From assembly GCA_030648135.1 (NCBI GenBank), contig JAUSIF010000231.1, forward strand, positions 1 to 10,029: a DNA stretch of 10,029 nt, read 5' to 3'. Shown here in pieces: positions 1-6,922 of the stretch. Made by a program: the position numbers and the translations under genes. How positions within the stretch are numbered: the first letter of the stretch is position 1; the number at the start of each line of letters is the position of its first letter. The notes under the pieces were generated by a model that had not been told where the DNA came from, did not search any database, and saw nothing but the letters and a program-made list of their open reading frames with translations. Source of the stretch: Xanthobacteraceae bacterium (GTDB lineage Bacteria > Pseudomonadota > Alphaproteobacteria > Rhizobiales > Xanthobacteraceae).

Positions 1-1321
1 CGACGTCGACATTGACGATGACGCGGTCCGGCGCCGAGCCGGGCTCGTTGGTCATCTTCACGGTCTTGAAGTAACCGAGATTCCTCAGCCGGCGTTCGGC
101 GCGGTCGATCAGCGCGCGGTTATATGGATCGCCTTCGAACAGATCGAATTCGCGGCGGATCACCCAGTCGCGCGTGCGCATGTTGCCGCGAATGTTGATG
201 CGCTCGACATAGACCCGCGCCCCCTCCTCGACGACGAAAACGACGTTGATGCGATGCGCCTCGAAGTCGCGGTCGCCGCGCGGCCGCACTTGCGCGAAAG
301 CATAGCCGCGCTTGGCCAATTCGATCGTGATCTCCTCGATCGATTTCTCGACTTTCTCGGCGTTGTAGATCGAGCCGGAGCTGGTGCGCAGCAGGCCGCG
401 CAGCGTCGCCCCATCGACATCCCGCAGATTCGAAATCACGTCGATCGTTCCAAAGCGATACGGCTGGCCTTCGTCGAGGGTGAAGGTGAGGACGAAGCCG
501 CCGGCCGAACGGTCGAGATCGACGGTCGCCGACAGGATGCGGAAATCGGCATAGCCGTTCTTGAGGTAGAACCGCCGCAACAGCTCCTGATCGGCGCTGA
601 CGCGGTCGGGATCATAGACGTCGTTGTTCTTGAGCCAGCTCAACCAATTGGTCTGACCGGTGGTGATGATGTCGCGCAGCTTCCAGTCGGAAAAATCCTT
701 GTTGCCGACGAAAGCGATCCTTTTGATCGTGGTTTTTTCGCCTTCGTTGATCTCGAACACGAGATCGACCCGGCTGCTCGGCCGCTCGATGATCTTCGGC
801 TCGACGCGAACGCCGAACATGCCTTGCCGGCGATAGATTTCGACGATGCGCTGGACGTCGGCCTGCACGGTCGGGCGCGCGAGCGAGCCGCGCACGCGCG
901 ATTGCACCTCGGCGGCAAGAACCTCGTCCTTGACCTTCTTGTTGCCCTCGAAGGCGATGCGGTTGATGGTCGCGTTCTCGACCACGGTGACGGTCAGACG
1001 TCCGCCGCTCTGGCTGATCTTCACGTCCGCGTAGAGGCCGGTGGCGTAAAGCGCCTTCAGGCCCTCGTCGATCTTGGCGGCGTCGAGCTTCTCGCCCGGC
1101 CGGGGCTGGAAATAGCTGCGGATGGTGTCGGAATCGACGCGCTTGTTGCCTTGCACGGCGATGTTGTTGACCGCCTGGGCCGGGGTCTGAGTTTGGGTCC
1201 GGGTCTGGGCGGAGGCGCTTCCGGCAGTCGCCATTAATCCCGCGACAATGCCCGCCGTCAGGGCGAGCACCATCATCGCGGCGAGCGCGACCCTCCTCAA
1301 AATCCCAACTCGAATGTCCAT
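1..1321 (-). CDS. bamA: BamA, outer-membrane protein assembly factor (3' end cut by window edge)
   Basis: BamA is the essential outer-membrane Omp85 protein of the BAM complex, which folds and inserts beta-barrel proteins. The 440 codons visible show an N-terminal signal peptide: basic start MDIRVGILRR, a hydrophobic stretch to about residue 30, and a likely signal peptidase I site after ASA at 36-38. A short Gln/Thr-rich linker follows, then POTRA-type repeats from about residue 52 (VQGNKRVDSDTIRSYF). Later repeats are marked by phrases such as AFVGNKDFSDWKLRDI and NDVYDPDRVSADQELLRRFY. The window edge falls in the last POTRA strand (VNVDV), so the 16-strand barrel is missing because of the edge, not because of truncation. 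I chose the ATG at 1321 because it gives a complete signal peptide; AGG lies 8 bases and GGAG 12 bases upstream. The gene is separated from rseP by 216 bases, unlike the tight spacing elsewhere, so it may have its own promoter. The family call is secure. Confidence 0.96.
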   Translation of the reverse strand, partial: MDIRVGILRRVALAAMMVLALTAGIVAGLMATAGSASAQTRTQTQTPAQAVNNIAVQGNKRVDSDTIRSYFQPRPGEKLDAAKIDEGLKALYATGLYADVKISQSGGRLTVTVVENATINRIAFEGNKKVKDEVLAAEVQSRVRGSLARPTVQADVQRIVEIYRRQGMFGVRVEPKIIERPSSRVDLVFEINEGEKTTIKRIAFVGNKDFSDWKLRDIITTGQTNWLSWLKNNDVYDPDRVSADQELLRRFYLKNGYADFRILSATVDLDRSAGGFVLTFTLDEGQPYRFGTIDVISNLRDVDGATLRGLLRTSSGSIYNAEKVEKSIEEITIELAKRGYAFAQVRPRGDRDFEAHRINVVFVVEEGARVYVERINIRGNMRTRDWVIRREFDLFEGDPYNRALIDRAERRLRNLGYFKTVKMTNEPGSAPDRVIVNVDV

Positions 1322-1428
1322 TTACGCGACCTGCTCCGCCTCCAGGGCACGCCCCCGTTACTTCCGCGCGCACAACCGCGCAGAATACCAAGATAAACTA
1401 AGCTTGTACTGAGTTCTCATGGACTTGC

Positions 1429-1459
1429 AAACCACCGGAAGCCCCGCCGCCGGTGGTTT
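1429..1459. terminator. Strong hairpin in the rseP-bamA spacer, possible terminator
   Basis: A perfect 10-bp inverted repeat (AAACCACCGG at 1429-1438, CCGGTGGTTT at 1450-1459) encloses an 11-base GC-rich loop. Read on the plus strand it continues into TTTTT then CCCCC (T run 1457-1461), the form of an intrinsic terminator. Read on the minus strand, the direction of all the genes here, the U run is only three long and lies inside the stem. It is therefore a weaker terminator for rseP transcription, and could instead act as a partial terminator or as a 3'-end stabiliser. It sits about 80 bases past the rseP stop. The stretch on its bamA side, about 1381-1430, is noticeably AT-richer than its surroundings, as promoters often are. 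The stem is seen directly; the function is inferred. Confidence 0.5.
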
Positions 1460-1537
1460 TTCCCCCGCCGTGACCTATCCGCCACGTCATCCCGCAATAG
1501 CGGCCAAAGGGTGGTGCAAGACCCCCTAAAAAGCGGT

Positions 1538-2683
1538 TTAGAGCGAGGTCAGGTGCAGGATGTCGTTCCAGGTGGCGAAGATCATCAGCATCAGCACCAG
1601 CGCCAGGCCGATCCGGAAGCCAAGTTCTTGCGCCCGTTCGCTTAATGGGCGGCCACGGATGGTCTCGATCGCATAGAACAAAAGGTGGCCGCCATCGAGA
1701 AGGGGGACCGGAAAAAGATTGAGCAGGCCGATGCTGACCGAAAGCACCGCGGTCAAATGTAACAGCGCGGCGAAGCCCATCGAGGCGACCTGGCCCGACA
1801 CCTGCGCGATCCGAATCGGACCGCCGAGTTGATCGGCCGATTCCCGCCCGACCACGATCCCCGCCACATAGCCGAGGGTGCGCTCCACCACGAACCAGGT
1901 TTCCTCCACTCCGAGCCGCAGCGCCTGGATCGGACCGAAATGCTCCGTCACCACGTCGGCGGCGGTGGTCGAGCGCGAGATGCCGAGCAGCCCGAGACGG
2001 TGCACATTGCCGAAGTGATCCTTGATCTCGCGCAACAGCGGCGTCGCGGTGAGCGTCACCTGACTGCCCTTGCGTTCGACCACGATCTTCAGCGCCTGCC
2101 CCGGACTTACTCCCACGATGCGCTGCATGTCGGCGAAGTTCGCGATCTCGCGTCCGTCGATCGAGACCACGAGGTCGCCGGGCGCGAAGCCCGCCGCCTC
2201 GGCGGCGCTGCCCGGCTGGATGCCGTCCACCCGCGCCGTCGTCGACTGCCGGCCATAGGCGAAAAACACCGCCGCGAAGATCAGCACGGCGAGGATGAAA
2301 TTGGCGATCGGACCGGCCGCGACGATGGCCGCGCGCTTGGCGACCGATTGATGGAAGAAGGAGACGCGCCGCTCCTGTTCGCTCATGGCGGCGAGCGCTT
2401 TTTGATCCGGCGTGCTGGCGGCGCTGTCGTCGCCGTGAAAGCGCACATAGCCGCCGAGCGGAATCATGGAGAGCTTCCAGCGCGTGCCGTGCCAGTCGTT
2501 GAAGCCCAGGAGTTCCGGCCCGAAGCCGATCGAGAAGGCGTCGATCTTTACCCCGCAGCGGCGGGCCACCCAGAAGTGTCCGAGTTCATGGAAGAACACG
2601 ACCACCGTGAGCACGAACAGGAACGGAATTGCATAGCTGAGAAGCGAGCTGCTCCACGCACCCACGCCCGACACCACATCCAT
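1538..2683 (-). CDS. rseP: RseP/MmpA-type site-2 intramembrane zinc metalloprotease
   Basis: This 381-residue inner-membrane protease belongs to the S2P family (M50B), which cuts single-pass membrane proteins such as anti-sigma factors within the bilayer. In Caulobacter the homologue MmpA degrades PodJ. The first transmembrane segment (about 17-31) runs into the zinc motif HELGH at 32-36. One PDZ domain lies at about 147-217. The C-terminal membrane core carries LNLFPVPLLDGG at 321-332, whose Asp330 should be the third zinc ligand, and a last hydrophobic segment follows at about 355-371. All catalytic residues are present. E. coli RseP is about 450 residues with two PDZ domains; the single PDZ and shorter length are usual for alphaproteobacteria. 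The ATG at 2683 is supported by AAGGA seven bases upstream (2691-2695). It starts 29 bases after dxr and precedes bamA, a classic arrangement of envelope-maintenance genes. The substrate in this organism is unknown. Confidence 0.96.
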   Translation of the reverse strand: MDVVSGVGAWSSSLLSYAIPFLFVLTVVVFFHELGHFWVARRCGVKIDAFSIGFGPELLGFNDWHGTRWKLSMIPLGGYVRFHGDDSAASTPDQKALAAMSEQERRVSFFHQSVAKRAAIVAAGPIANFILAVLIFAAVFFAYGRQSTTARVDGIQPGSAAEAAGFAPGDLVVSIDGREIANFADMQRIVGVSPGQALKIVVERKGSQVTLTATPLLREIKDHFGNVHRLGLLGISRSTTAADVVTEHFGPIQALRLGVEETWFVVERTLGYVAGIVVGRESADQLGGPIRIAQVSGQVASMGFAALLHLTAVLSVSIGLLNLFPVPLLDGGHLLFYAIETIRGRPLSERAQELGFRIGLALVLMLMIFATWNDILHLTSL

Positions 2684-2712
2684 AGGGATATCCTTTCCGA
2701 ATTCCTTATAAC

Positions 2713-3888
2713 CTAAGAAGCCTTTGCGGCGAATTCGGGTAACAGGTCCGAGGCAAAACTTCTCGCGATATGGTCAACGGCCAGCGCCTCCTTAACCGTC
2801 GCGGGCTCGGCCAGACTCTCCGAAACCGCCCGCGCCAGTACCGCCTCGACCAGAGCGGGGATGCCGAGAAAGCCGATCCGGCCGGCCAGGAAGGCCTCCA
2901 CCGCCACTTCATTGGCGGCGTTAAGCACGGTCGGCGCCCCCCCTCCGGCCTCGAGCGCGGCCCGGGCAAGCGCGAGGGAGGGAAAACGGATGAGGTCCGG
3001 CGGCTCGAAACTGAGCGCGCCCAGCGCCGCCAGATCGAGCCGCGGCGCTTCCCAGCCGATGCGGTCCGGCCAGGCCAGACAAAACGCGATCGGCACCCGC
3101 ATGTCGGGAACCGAGAGTCCGGCCACCACGGCGCCGTCGCGGAAGGCGACCAAGGCATGCACGATCGACTGGGGGTGGACGAGGACATCGAGCCGGTCGG
3201 ATCCAATGCCGAAAAGATGATGCGCCTCAATCAGTTCCAGGCCTTTGTTCATGAGGGTTGCGGAATCGATGGTGATCTTCGCCCCCATCGTCCAGGTCGG
3301 ATGGCGCAAGGCCTCCTGCGCGGTGACGTACTTGAGCCGATCCGGCGTGAAGGTGCGGAACGGCCCTCCCGAGGCGGTGAGCGTCACCCGCTCGACCGTC
3401 TCGCGCGGGCCGGCGGCGAGCGCCTGGAATACCGCATTGTGCTCGGAATCGACCGGCAGCACGGTCGCACCTTGCGCCGCCGCCTTGGCCATGAACAGCC
3501 GGCCGGCGGAGACCAAACACTCCTTGTTGGCGAGCGCGATGCGCCGGCCGGGCGCGAGCGCGGCCAGCGTCGGCTCCAGCCCCGCCACCCCGGTGATGGC
3601 GGCGACCACCACATCGGCGGGCGCATTCGCGGCCGCGATGAGCCCCTCGCGCCCGGCCGCCGCTTCGATGCCGGAGCCCGCGAGCGCGTCCTTCAGCTCC
3701 CGATAGCTATTGGGCTCGGCGACCACCGCGAGGCTGGCGCCGAGCTCGCGCGCGAGGGCGGCGAGCCGCGGCGCGTCGCGCCGGGCGGTGAGCGCCGCCA
3801 CCCGATGACGTCCGGGCGCGCGGCGCAGGAGATCGATCGCGCTTGCCCCGATCGAGCCGGTGGCGCCCAGCACCGTGACCTTCACCAT
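2713..3888 (-). CDS. dxr: 1-deoxy-D-xylulose 5-phosphate reductoisomerase
   Basis: Dxr (IspC) converts 1-deoxy-D-xylulose 5-phosphate to 2-C-methyl-D-erythritol 4-phosphate using NADPH and a divalent metal. This is the first committed step of the MEP isoprenoid pathway and the target of fosmidomycin. The 391 residues match the usual family length. The N-terminal Rossmann motif is GATGSIG at 8-14, followed by ALANKE at 118-123. The metal ligands are Asp147 and Glu149 in PVDSEHN and Glu218 in MNKGLELIEAHH. The conserved HPQSIVHAL lies at 238-246 and NAANEVAVEAFL near 323. I preferred the ATG at 3888, which has AGGGA seven bases upstream (3896-3900). A second in-frame ATG at 3912 would add eight residues and overlap the cdsA stop, but it has a poorer ribosome site. 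The gene follows cdsA by 17 bases and supplies the pathway that ends at UppS, two genes upstream. Confidence 0.97.
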   Translation of the reverse strand: MVKVTVLGATGSIGASAIDLLRRAPGRHRVAALTARRDAPRLAALARELGASLAVVAEPNSYRELKDALAGSGIEAAAGREGLIAAANAPADVVVAAITGVAGLEPTLAALAPGRRIALANKECLVSAGRLFMAKAAAQGATVLPVDSEHNAVFQALAAGPRETVERVTLTASGGPFRTFTPDRLKYVTAQEALRHPTWTMGAKITIDSATLMNKGLELIEAHHLFGIGSDRLDVLVHPQSIVHALVAFRDGAVVAGLSVPDMRVPIAFCLAWPDRIGWEAPRLDLAALGALSFEPPDLIRFPSLALARAALEAGGGAPTVLNAANEVAVEAFLAGRIGFLGIPALVEAVLARAVSESLAEPATVKEALAVDHIARSFASDLLPEFAAKAS

Positions 3889-3905
3889 GGACGATTCCCT
3901 GGCCC

Positions 3906-4727
3906 TCACCATGCGAGCAACCCCGTTGCCGCTCCACCCGCTCCCGCGCGCGATAGTCCGATCGCGAGCGCCACGGTCGCGGCGGCGAGAAATCCGTCGA
4001 GCCGGTCCATCAATCCGCCGTGGCCCGGGATCAATTTGCTCGCATCCTTGACGCCGAAGCGGCGCTTCATCGCCGACTCGAACAGATCGCCGATCTGCGC
4101 CCCGATCACGACCACGAGCGCGATGGCGAGATGGATCACCCGCCATTGCAGGCCGAATGCCAGCACCGTGGCCGAGCCCGCCACGACGCCCCCGAGCGCG
4201 CCGCCGAGGGCGCCGGACCAGGTCTTGTTCGGGCTGATCGCCGCCGCCAGGCGCGGGCCGCCGAAGTAACGGCCGGTGAAATAGGCGGCGATATCGGCCG
4301 CCCATACCACCGCGAACAGCCACAGGATGGCGGCAAGCCCGAGCGCGGGATCGCTCCTGAGCATGACGCACGGAACGAGCACGACGGCGGCATAGACCAT
4401 TCCGCCCGCGGCCCAGGTCCGCTGCGGAGTCGCGGTCGCCGCCACCACGCCCGCGCCGATGACGGTAGCGATGAAAGCGATCGCGGGCGCGTCGAAGCCG
4501 AGTGCCGTCGCCATGCCAGTGATCGCGACGCCGCCGATCGCGAGCACGAGGATGCGCGGGCTCGCCGCGATGATGCCGATCCATTCCCACCAGACCCAGA
4601 ACGCGGCGCCGGTCCAGAACAGAAGAAACGGCAGATCGCCGAACACGGCCGCGGCGAGCGCGCCGGCGCCGAGCACCAGCGCCGAAAGCACCCTGCGGAC
4701 GAGCTCGCCGCCCGGGCTGGGCGTCAT
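3906..4727 (-). CDS. cdsA: Phosphatidate cytidylyltransferase (CDP-diacylglycerol synthase)
   Basis: CdsA makes CDP-diacylglycerol from phosphatidic acid and CTP at the inner membrane, the branch point for all phospholipid head groups. The 273-residue protein is strongly hydrophobic, with about seven or eight membrane segments. It ends in the full CDP-diacylglycerol synthase signature from Ser218 to Asp244 (SAMKRRFGVKD, then IPGHGGLMDRLD). A second conserved stretch, SPNKTWSG, lies at 165-172. The ATG at 4727 is chosen because GGAGG sits exactly seven bases upstream and the protein then begins like its relatives (MTPSPGGELVRRVLSALVLG). A longer reading back to 4913 would run through the end of uppS and adds only low-complexity residues. 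It lies 44 bases after uppS and 17 before dxr. CTP for the reaction derives from the pathway served by PyrH in the same cluster. Confidence 0.95.
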   Translation of the reverse strand: MTPSPGGELVRRVLSALVLGAGALAAAVFGDLPFLLFWTGAAFWVWWEWIGIIAASPRILVLAIGGVAITGMATALGFDAPAIAFIATVIGAGVVAATATPQRTWAAGGMVYAAVVLVPCVMLRSDPALGLAAILWLFAVVWAADIAAYFTGRYFGGPRLAAAISPNKTWSGALGGALGGVVAGSATVLAFGLQWRVIHLAIALVVVIGAQIGDLFESAMKRRFGVKDASKLIPGHGGLMDRLDGFLAAATVALAIGLSRAGAGGAATGLLAW

Positions 4728-4734
4728 CTCGCCG

Positions 4735-4739
4735 CCTCC
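4735..4739 (-). promoter_or_regulatory. Shine-Dalgarno site that fixes the cdsA start
   Basis: GGAGG on the minus strand lies seven bases before the ATG at 4727. This is the best ribosome site in the area and decides between the short cdsA start and upstream in-frame ATG codons, which would fall inside uppS. Confidence 0.75.
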
Positions 4740-4771
4740 GGGCTCACGGAACTCGCGGGCGGCCGACAAGG

Positions 4772-5530
4772 TCAGGACCCCGTGCGGGCTTTGAGACCGC
4801 CGAAGCGGCGTTCGCGGCGATGAAATTCGTCGATCGCCTGTTCGAACGCCGCGCGATCGAAATCCGGCCAATAGATCGGCAAGAACACGAATTCGGCATA
4901 GGCCGCCTGCCACAACAGGAAATTCGACAGCCGCTGCTCGCCGCTGGTGCGGATCACGAGATCGGGATCGGGCAACCCCACGGTGTCGAGATATTGCTCC
5001 AGCGTGGCGGTGCCGATACTTGCCGGATCGAGCTCGCCTGCCGCCGCCTGCTCGGCGAGCCGCCGGGCCGCGCGCGCGATCTCCTGCCGTCCGCCGTAGT
5101 TGAAGGCGACCACGAAGGTGAGCTTGTCGTTCGCACGCGTCAGCGCCTCCGCCTCGCTGATCAGGCCGAAGATTTCGGAATCGAGGCCGGTACGGTCGCC
5201 GATCACGCGCACGCGCACGCCGGCCCGGTGCAGCTCCTGCAGGTCATCGCGCACGAAGCGCTTCACCAGCGCCATCAGGTCGTCGATCTCCGTGGCCGGA
5301 CGCGACCAGTTCTCGGCGCTGAAACTGTAGATGGTGAGCACCTTGACGCCGAGCTCGCCCGCCGAACGCACCGCCTGGCGCAATGCGGCGACGCCGCGGC
5401 GGTGACCTTCCCCGCGCGGCAGGCCGCGCGCGGCCGCCCAGCGGCCGTTGCCGTCCATGATGACGGCGACGTGCACGGGCGCGGCCACTTGATCCACGGC
5501 CGGCGCAGCTACGACATCGGAAACCGGCAT
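4772..5530 (-). CDS. uppS: Isoprenyl transferase, (2Z,6E)-undecaprenyl diphosphate synthase
   Basis: UppS is a cytosolic, membrane-associated cis-prenyltransferase. It extends farnesyl diphosphate with eight isopentenyl units to undecaprenyl diphosphate, the lipid carrier for peptidoglycan and O-antigen. The 252-residue protein has every family signature in order: VAVIMDGNGRWA with the catalytic Asp at 26; GHRRG near 43; TIYSFSAENWSRP at 67-78; FNYGGRQE at 143-150; and DPDLVIRTSGEQRLSNFLLW at 188-207. The family usually runs to about 250 residues. The ATG at 5530 follows the frr stop by 19 bases. Its Shine-Dalgarno is weak (GGGACGGAC), so translation may depend on ribosomes finishing frr. The N-terminal 17 residues before the core are Ala/Val-rich and not conserved. 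The exact chain length of the product is inferred from family and context (cdsA, dxr, bamA). Confidence 0.96.
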   Translation of the reverse strand: MPVSDVVAAPAVDQVAAPVHVAVIMDGNGRWAAARGLPRGEGHRRGVAALRQAVRSAGELGVKVLTIYSFSAENWSRPATEIDDLMALVKRFVRDDLQELHRAGVRVRVIGDRTGLDSEIFGLISEAEALTRANDKLTFVVAFNYGGRQEIARAARRLAEQAAAGELDPASIGTATLEQYLDTVGLPDPDLVIRTSGEQRLSNFLLWQAAYAEFVFLPIYWPDFDRAAFEQAIDEFHRRERRFGGLKARTGS

Positions 5531-5549
5531 CGCATGTCGTCCGTCCCGC

Positions 5550-6113
5550 TCAGACGGACATGACTTCCTTTTCCTTGTGGGTGAGCGCGTGATCGATTTC
5601 GGCGATCGACTGATCGGTCGCTTTCTGGACTTCGCTTTCGTGGTGCTTGATTTCGTCCTCGCTCACGTGGCCGTCCTTCTTGAGGGTCTTCAAATGATCG
5701 ATGCCGTCGCGGCGCACGTGGCGCACCGCGATGCGGGCGGCTTCCGCGTATTTGTGCGCGACCTTGACCAGCTCCTGCCGGCGTTCCTGATTGAGCTCGG
5801 GAATGCGTAGACGAATGACTTGGCCTTCGGTCTGCGGATTGAGCCCGAGATCGGAATCGCGGATCGCCTTCTCCACCGCCTTGACGACCGAATTGTCCCA
5901 CACTTGCACCGACAAGAGACGCGCCTCCGGCACGCTGACGGTGGCGAGCTGATTGATCGGCATATGCTGGCCATAGGCCTCGACCTGGATCGGATCGACC
6001 ATGCCCGGCGAGGCGCGGCCGGTGCGCAGGCCGCCGAGCTCCTGCTTGAGCACGGCGATGGCGCCCTGCATGCGGCGCTTGACGTCGGCGATATCGAAGG
6101 GTCCCGGTTTCAT
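5550..6113 (-). CDS. frr: Ribosome recycling factor
   Basis: RRF acts with EF-G after termination to split the 70S ribosome from mRNA. The 187 residues match the family's near-constant length of about 185. Domain I helices carry ELGGLRTGRASPGMVDPIQV at 25-44. The domain II hinge region includes the YGQHMPINQLATVSVPEAR stretch at 47-65. The C-terminal helix holds RHVRRDGID at 131-139, where Arg131 and Arg134 correspond to the conserved arginines of E. coli RRF that contact 23S rRNA. The ATG at 6113 is preceded by GAGGTGG at 6117-6123, a good ribosome site. The gene is 73 bases after pyrH and 19 before uppS. It is an unremarkable complete copy; the spacer upstream is more interesting than the gene. 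Confidence 0.97.
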   Translation of the reverse strand: MKPGPFDIADVKRRMQGAIAVLKQELGGLRTGRASPGMVDPIQVEAYGQHMPINQLATVSVPEARLLSVQVWDNSVVKAVEKAIRDSDLGLNPQTEGQVIRLRIPELNQERRQELVKVAHKYAEAARIAVRHVRRDGIDHLKTLKKDGHVSEDEIKHHESEVQKATDQSIAEIDHALTHKEKEVMSV

Positions 6114-6143
6114 CGTCCACCTCGTCCATCCCTGGCGGTCGAA

Positions 6144-6172
6144 TGCTCGGCCGAGCAGAATTCGCGGCTCGG
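6144..6172. repeat. Palindrome plus third matching arm in the pyrH-frr spacer
   Basis: A perfect 14-bp palindrome TGCTCGGCCGAGCA lies at 6144-6157, and a further copy of its half-site (GCTCGG on the plus strand) lies at 6167-6172. In the transcript, going 5' to 3', this reads CCGAGC, a ten-base spacer, GCTCGG, then CCGAGC. The middle arm can pair with either outer arm, so two hairpins exclude each other. It lies 31-60 bases before the frr start, and no U run follows, so it is not an intrinsic terminator. The arms are seen directly; any role in frr expression is inference, and chance in GC-rich DNA is possible. Confidence 0.4.
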
Positions 6173-6186
6173 AACTTCCACGGAGC

Positions 6187-6903
6187 TCAAGGCGAGACGG
6201 TGGTGGACCGCCCCTCTCCTCGAACCGTGGCGGCGATCGCGCCCTCGTCCCGGATCGAGAACACGATTATCGGCAAGCGCGCGTCGCGGGCAAGCGCGAA
6301 GGCGGCGGCGTCCATGATCTTGAGATCCTTGGCCAGCGCCTCGTCGTGGCTGAGGCGCTCGAAGCGCTTGGCCTTCGGATGCTTCTTGGGGTCGGCGTCA
6401 TAGACGCCGTCCACGTCGGTGGCCTTCAAGATCGCCTCGCAACCGAGCTCGGCCGCGCGCAATGCGGCGCTGGTGTCGGTGGTGAAAAAGGGATTCCCGG
6501 TGCCGCCGCCAAGCACGACGATGCGGCCGTCCTTGAGGTGCTTGAGCGCGCGCTGGCGCGCATAGGGCTCGCAGATGGTCGGCATCGGCACCGCCGACAA
6601 GGTACGGGCCGCGGCGCCCGCCTTCTCGATCGCATCGCCCAGCGCCAACGTGTTGATCACGGTCGCGAGCATACCCATTTGATCGGCGGTGGCGCGGTCG
6701 AGACCGGCGCCCGCGAGCGCGGCACCGCGCAGGAAATTGCCGCCGCCGACCATCACCGCGATATCGACGCCGAGCGCACGGGTGGCGGCGAGATCCTTGG
6801 CGATGCGGGCGAGCGCCTTGGGATCGAGTCCGACGGTCTCGCTGCCCATCAAAGCCTCGCCCGAGACCTTGACCAGGACGCGGCGGTAGCGCGGCTTGCT
6901 CAT
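6187..6903 (-). CDS. pyrH: Uridylate kinase (UMP kinase)
   Basis: PyrH phosphorylates UMP to UDP with ATP in the cytosol, as a hexamer of the amino-acid-kinase fold. It controls flow into UTP and CTP. The 238 residues are typical. Visible motifs are KVSGEALMG at 12-20 (ATP site), VGGGNFLRG at 52-60, ATADQMGMLATVIN at 71-84 (UMP contact), GGGTGNPFFTTDTSAALRA at 132-150, and KATDVDGVYDADPKKHPKA at 160-178. The ATG at 6903 has GAGGG six bases upstream (6910-6914). An in-frame extension to 7008 would overlap the tail of tsf and has no conserved residues. It follows tsf by 19 bases, the usual rpsB-tsf-pyrH-frr order. Bacterial UMP kinases are commonly inhibited by UTP and activated by GTP, but this cannot be read from sequence alone. 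Confidence 0.97.
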   Translation of the reverse strand: MSKPRYRRVLVKVSGEALMGSETVGLDPKALARIAKDLAATRALGVDIAVMVGGGNFLRGAALAGAGLDRATADQMGMLATVINTLALGDAIEKAGAAARTLSAVPMPTICEPYARQRALKHLKDGRIVVLGGGTGNPFFTTDTSAALRAAELGCEAILKATDVDGVYDADPKKHPKAKRFERLSHDEALAKDLKIMDAAAFALARDARLPIIVFSIRDEGAIAATVRGEGRSTTVSP

Positions 6904-6922
6904 GCTCGGCCCTCGGTTTCGA

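Noticed and set aside
254..1237. Plus-strand open frame of 327 codons opposite bamA, and similar ones at 1829-2716, 4020-4823, 6896-7978 and 7939-8856
   Set aside because: Each mirrors a confident minus-strand gene, lacks family motifs, and has no clear ribosome site.
612..1391. Minus-strand 259-codon frame overlapping the bamA start
   Set aside because: It is out of frame with bamA, which has a proper signal peptide and POTRA repeats; this frame gives low-complexity Arg/Gly/Asp text.
1358..1420. Twenty-codon open frame before bamA as a possible leader peptide
   Set aside because: No Shine-Dalgarno, no run of regulatory codons, and no attenuator hairpin after it.
2770..4269. Open frame of 499 codons on the plus strand, opposite dxr and part of cdsA
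   Set aside because: It is antisense to two well-recognised genes, is rich in Arg/Gly/Ala/His with no recognisable motif, and its openness follows from GC-rich codon use on the other strand.
2713..4590. Apparent 625-residue protein ending in Dxr, suggesting a fusion
   Set aside because: The first 234 residues are an out-of-frame reading of cdsA (Arg-rich, no motifs). Dxr has its own ATG and ribosome site at 3888.
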